A stretch of 64,000 bases of DNA from Martinezella lusitana (GTDB lineage Bacteria; Pseudomonadota; Alphaproteobacteria; Rhizobiales; Rhizobiaceae), in contig NZ_JAFEVL010000003.1 in assembly GCF_016901135.1 (NCBI RefSeq), positions 1-64,000 on the forward strand, given 5' to 3'. Positions 63,662 through 64,000 of the stretch are shown one piece after another; position 1 is the first letter of the stretch, and each line of letters opens with the position of its first letter. The notes beneath the pieces are model-generated. The model made no database searches, was not told the DNA's origin, and saw only the letters and a program-made list of their open reading frames with translations. A program made the translations under genes and the position numbers.

Positions 63662-64000
63662 ATGACCCAGCATAGTCACGAGACCGCACCGACACAGTTC
63701 ATCGAGGCCGACGGCATCCGCTTCGCTTACCGCCGCTTCGGCACCGGGAGCGGTGTCCCGCTGGTCTTTTTCCAGCACTTCATGGGCAACCTCGACGATC
63801 ATGATCCGGCGCTGACCGACGCGTTCGCCGCCGACCGCGCGGTCATCCTCTTCAACAATGCCGGGGTCGCCTCTTCCACTGGCACCACCCCGAACACGAT
63901 CGAACAAGCGGCACGCGATGCGGCGACGTTCATCGACGCCCTCCGCCTCAAGACAGTCGACCTGCTGGCCCATTCGATGGGCGGCATAATAGCCCAGCAG
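63662..64000 (+). CDS. Alpha/beta hydrolase (N-terminal part, cut by window end)
   Basis: From the ATG at 63662, 113 codons are visible. It has FAYRRFGTGSGVPLVFFQHF, then NLDDHDPALTDAFAADRAVI and the nucleophile elbow LLAHSMGG with Ser. Part of the fold (catalytic acid and His) lies outside the window. It resembles the small haloperoxidase/esterase-like hydrolases often paired with an SDR under LysR control. Confidence 0.85.
   Translation, partial: MTQHSHETAPTQFIEADGIRFAYRRFGTGSGVPLVFFQHFMGNLDDHDPALTDAFAADRAVILFNNAGVASSTGTTPNTIEQAARDAATFIDALRLKTVDLLAHSMGGIIAQQ

Noticed and set aside
1..64000. tRNA, rRNA or transposase genes
   Set aside because: No cloverleaf, rRNA-like stretch or recognisable intact transposase was found by reading; small RNAs cannot be excluded without covariance models.

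Overview
The window reads as a piece of a Rhizobiaceae (most likely Rhizobium) genome. The evidence is the set of lineage-typical families: NolR-like ArsR regulator, IalB proteins, HWE-type histidine kinase, DUF3008, PRC-barrel and DUF2934 stress proteins, MEKHLA protein, many LysR/LacI/AraC regulators with adjacent catabolic operons, and palindromic intergenic repeats. The high density of catabolic, surface and broken genes, and the absence of any tRNA, rRNA or ribosomal gene, suggests a secondary replicon or an accessory chromosomal region (inference).

Layout. 1-8.6 kb is a stress and signalling area: end of an NRAMP-like transporter, DUF3008 protein, HWE kinase, amber-interrupted DUF2934 gene, transketolase, single-domain response regulator, PRC-barrel protein and an alpha/beta hydrolase. 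Three of these genes carry GGAAC-N16-NGTT sites of the general-stress (EcfG) type. 8.6-20 kb is a regulator-rich area with several broken genes (Na+/H+ antiporter, LacI regulator, patatin), a chemotaxis pair (periplasmic binding protein plus methyl-accepting protein), a diguanylate cyclase, a glycosyltransferase, and two diverged copies of a roughly 200-bp palindromic element. 20.1-26.7 kb is the least explained block: five genes on one strand encoding a ComEC-like metallo-beta-lactamase-fold protein, an NdpA-like nucleoid protein, a membrane protein, a SixA-like phosphatase and a phospholipase-D-fold protein. 28-33.4 kb holds a LysR-controlled EmrAB-type efflux pump followed by a class III nucleotide cyclase. 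33.6-42.1 kb is a surface operon with an 1862-residue trimeric autotransporter adhesin and two IalB proteins.

44-64 kb is catabolic. One operon (49.9 to 45.2 kb) has an SDR, a polar amino-acid ABC transporter and a RraA/LigK-type aldolase, facing a LysR gene across an operator-like inverted repeat. The next operon (57.1 to 51.1 kb) joins biotin carboxyl carrier, biotin carboxylase, a second carrier-like protein without the biotin lysine, PxpB, PxpC, PxpA and an aminotransferase. This points to 5-oxoproline or a related lactam as substrate, feeding amino-acid metabolism. A ureidoglycine aminohydrolase, an SDR plus Fe(II)/2-oxoglutarate dioxygenase pair with a divergent LacI regulator, and a LysR/SDR/hydrolase set close the window.

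The strongest candidates for something undescribed are the five-gene MBL/NdpA/membrane/phosphatase/PLD block, the carboxylase-plus-oxoprolinase operon, and the conserved palindromic element. All functional statements are from reading translations; no database search was possible.
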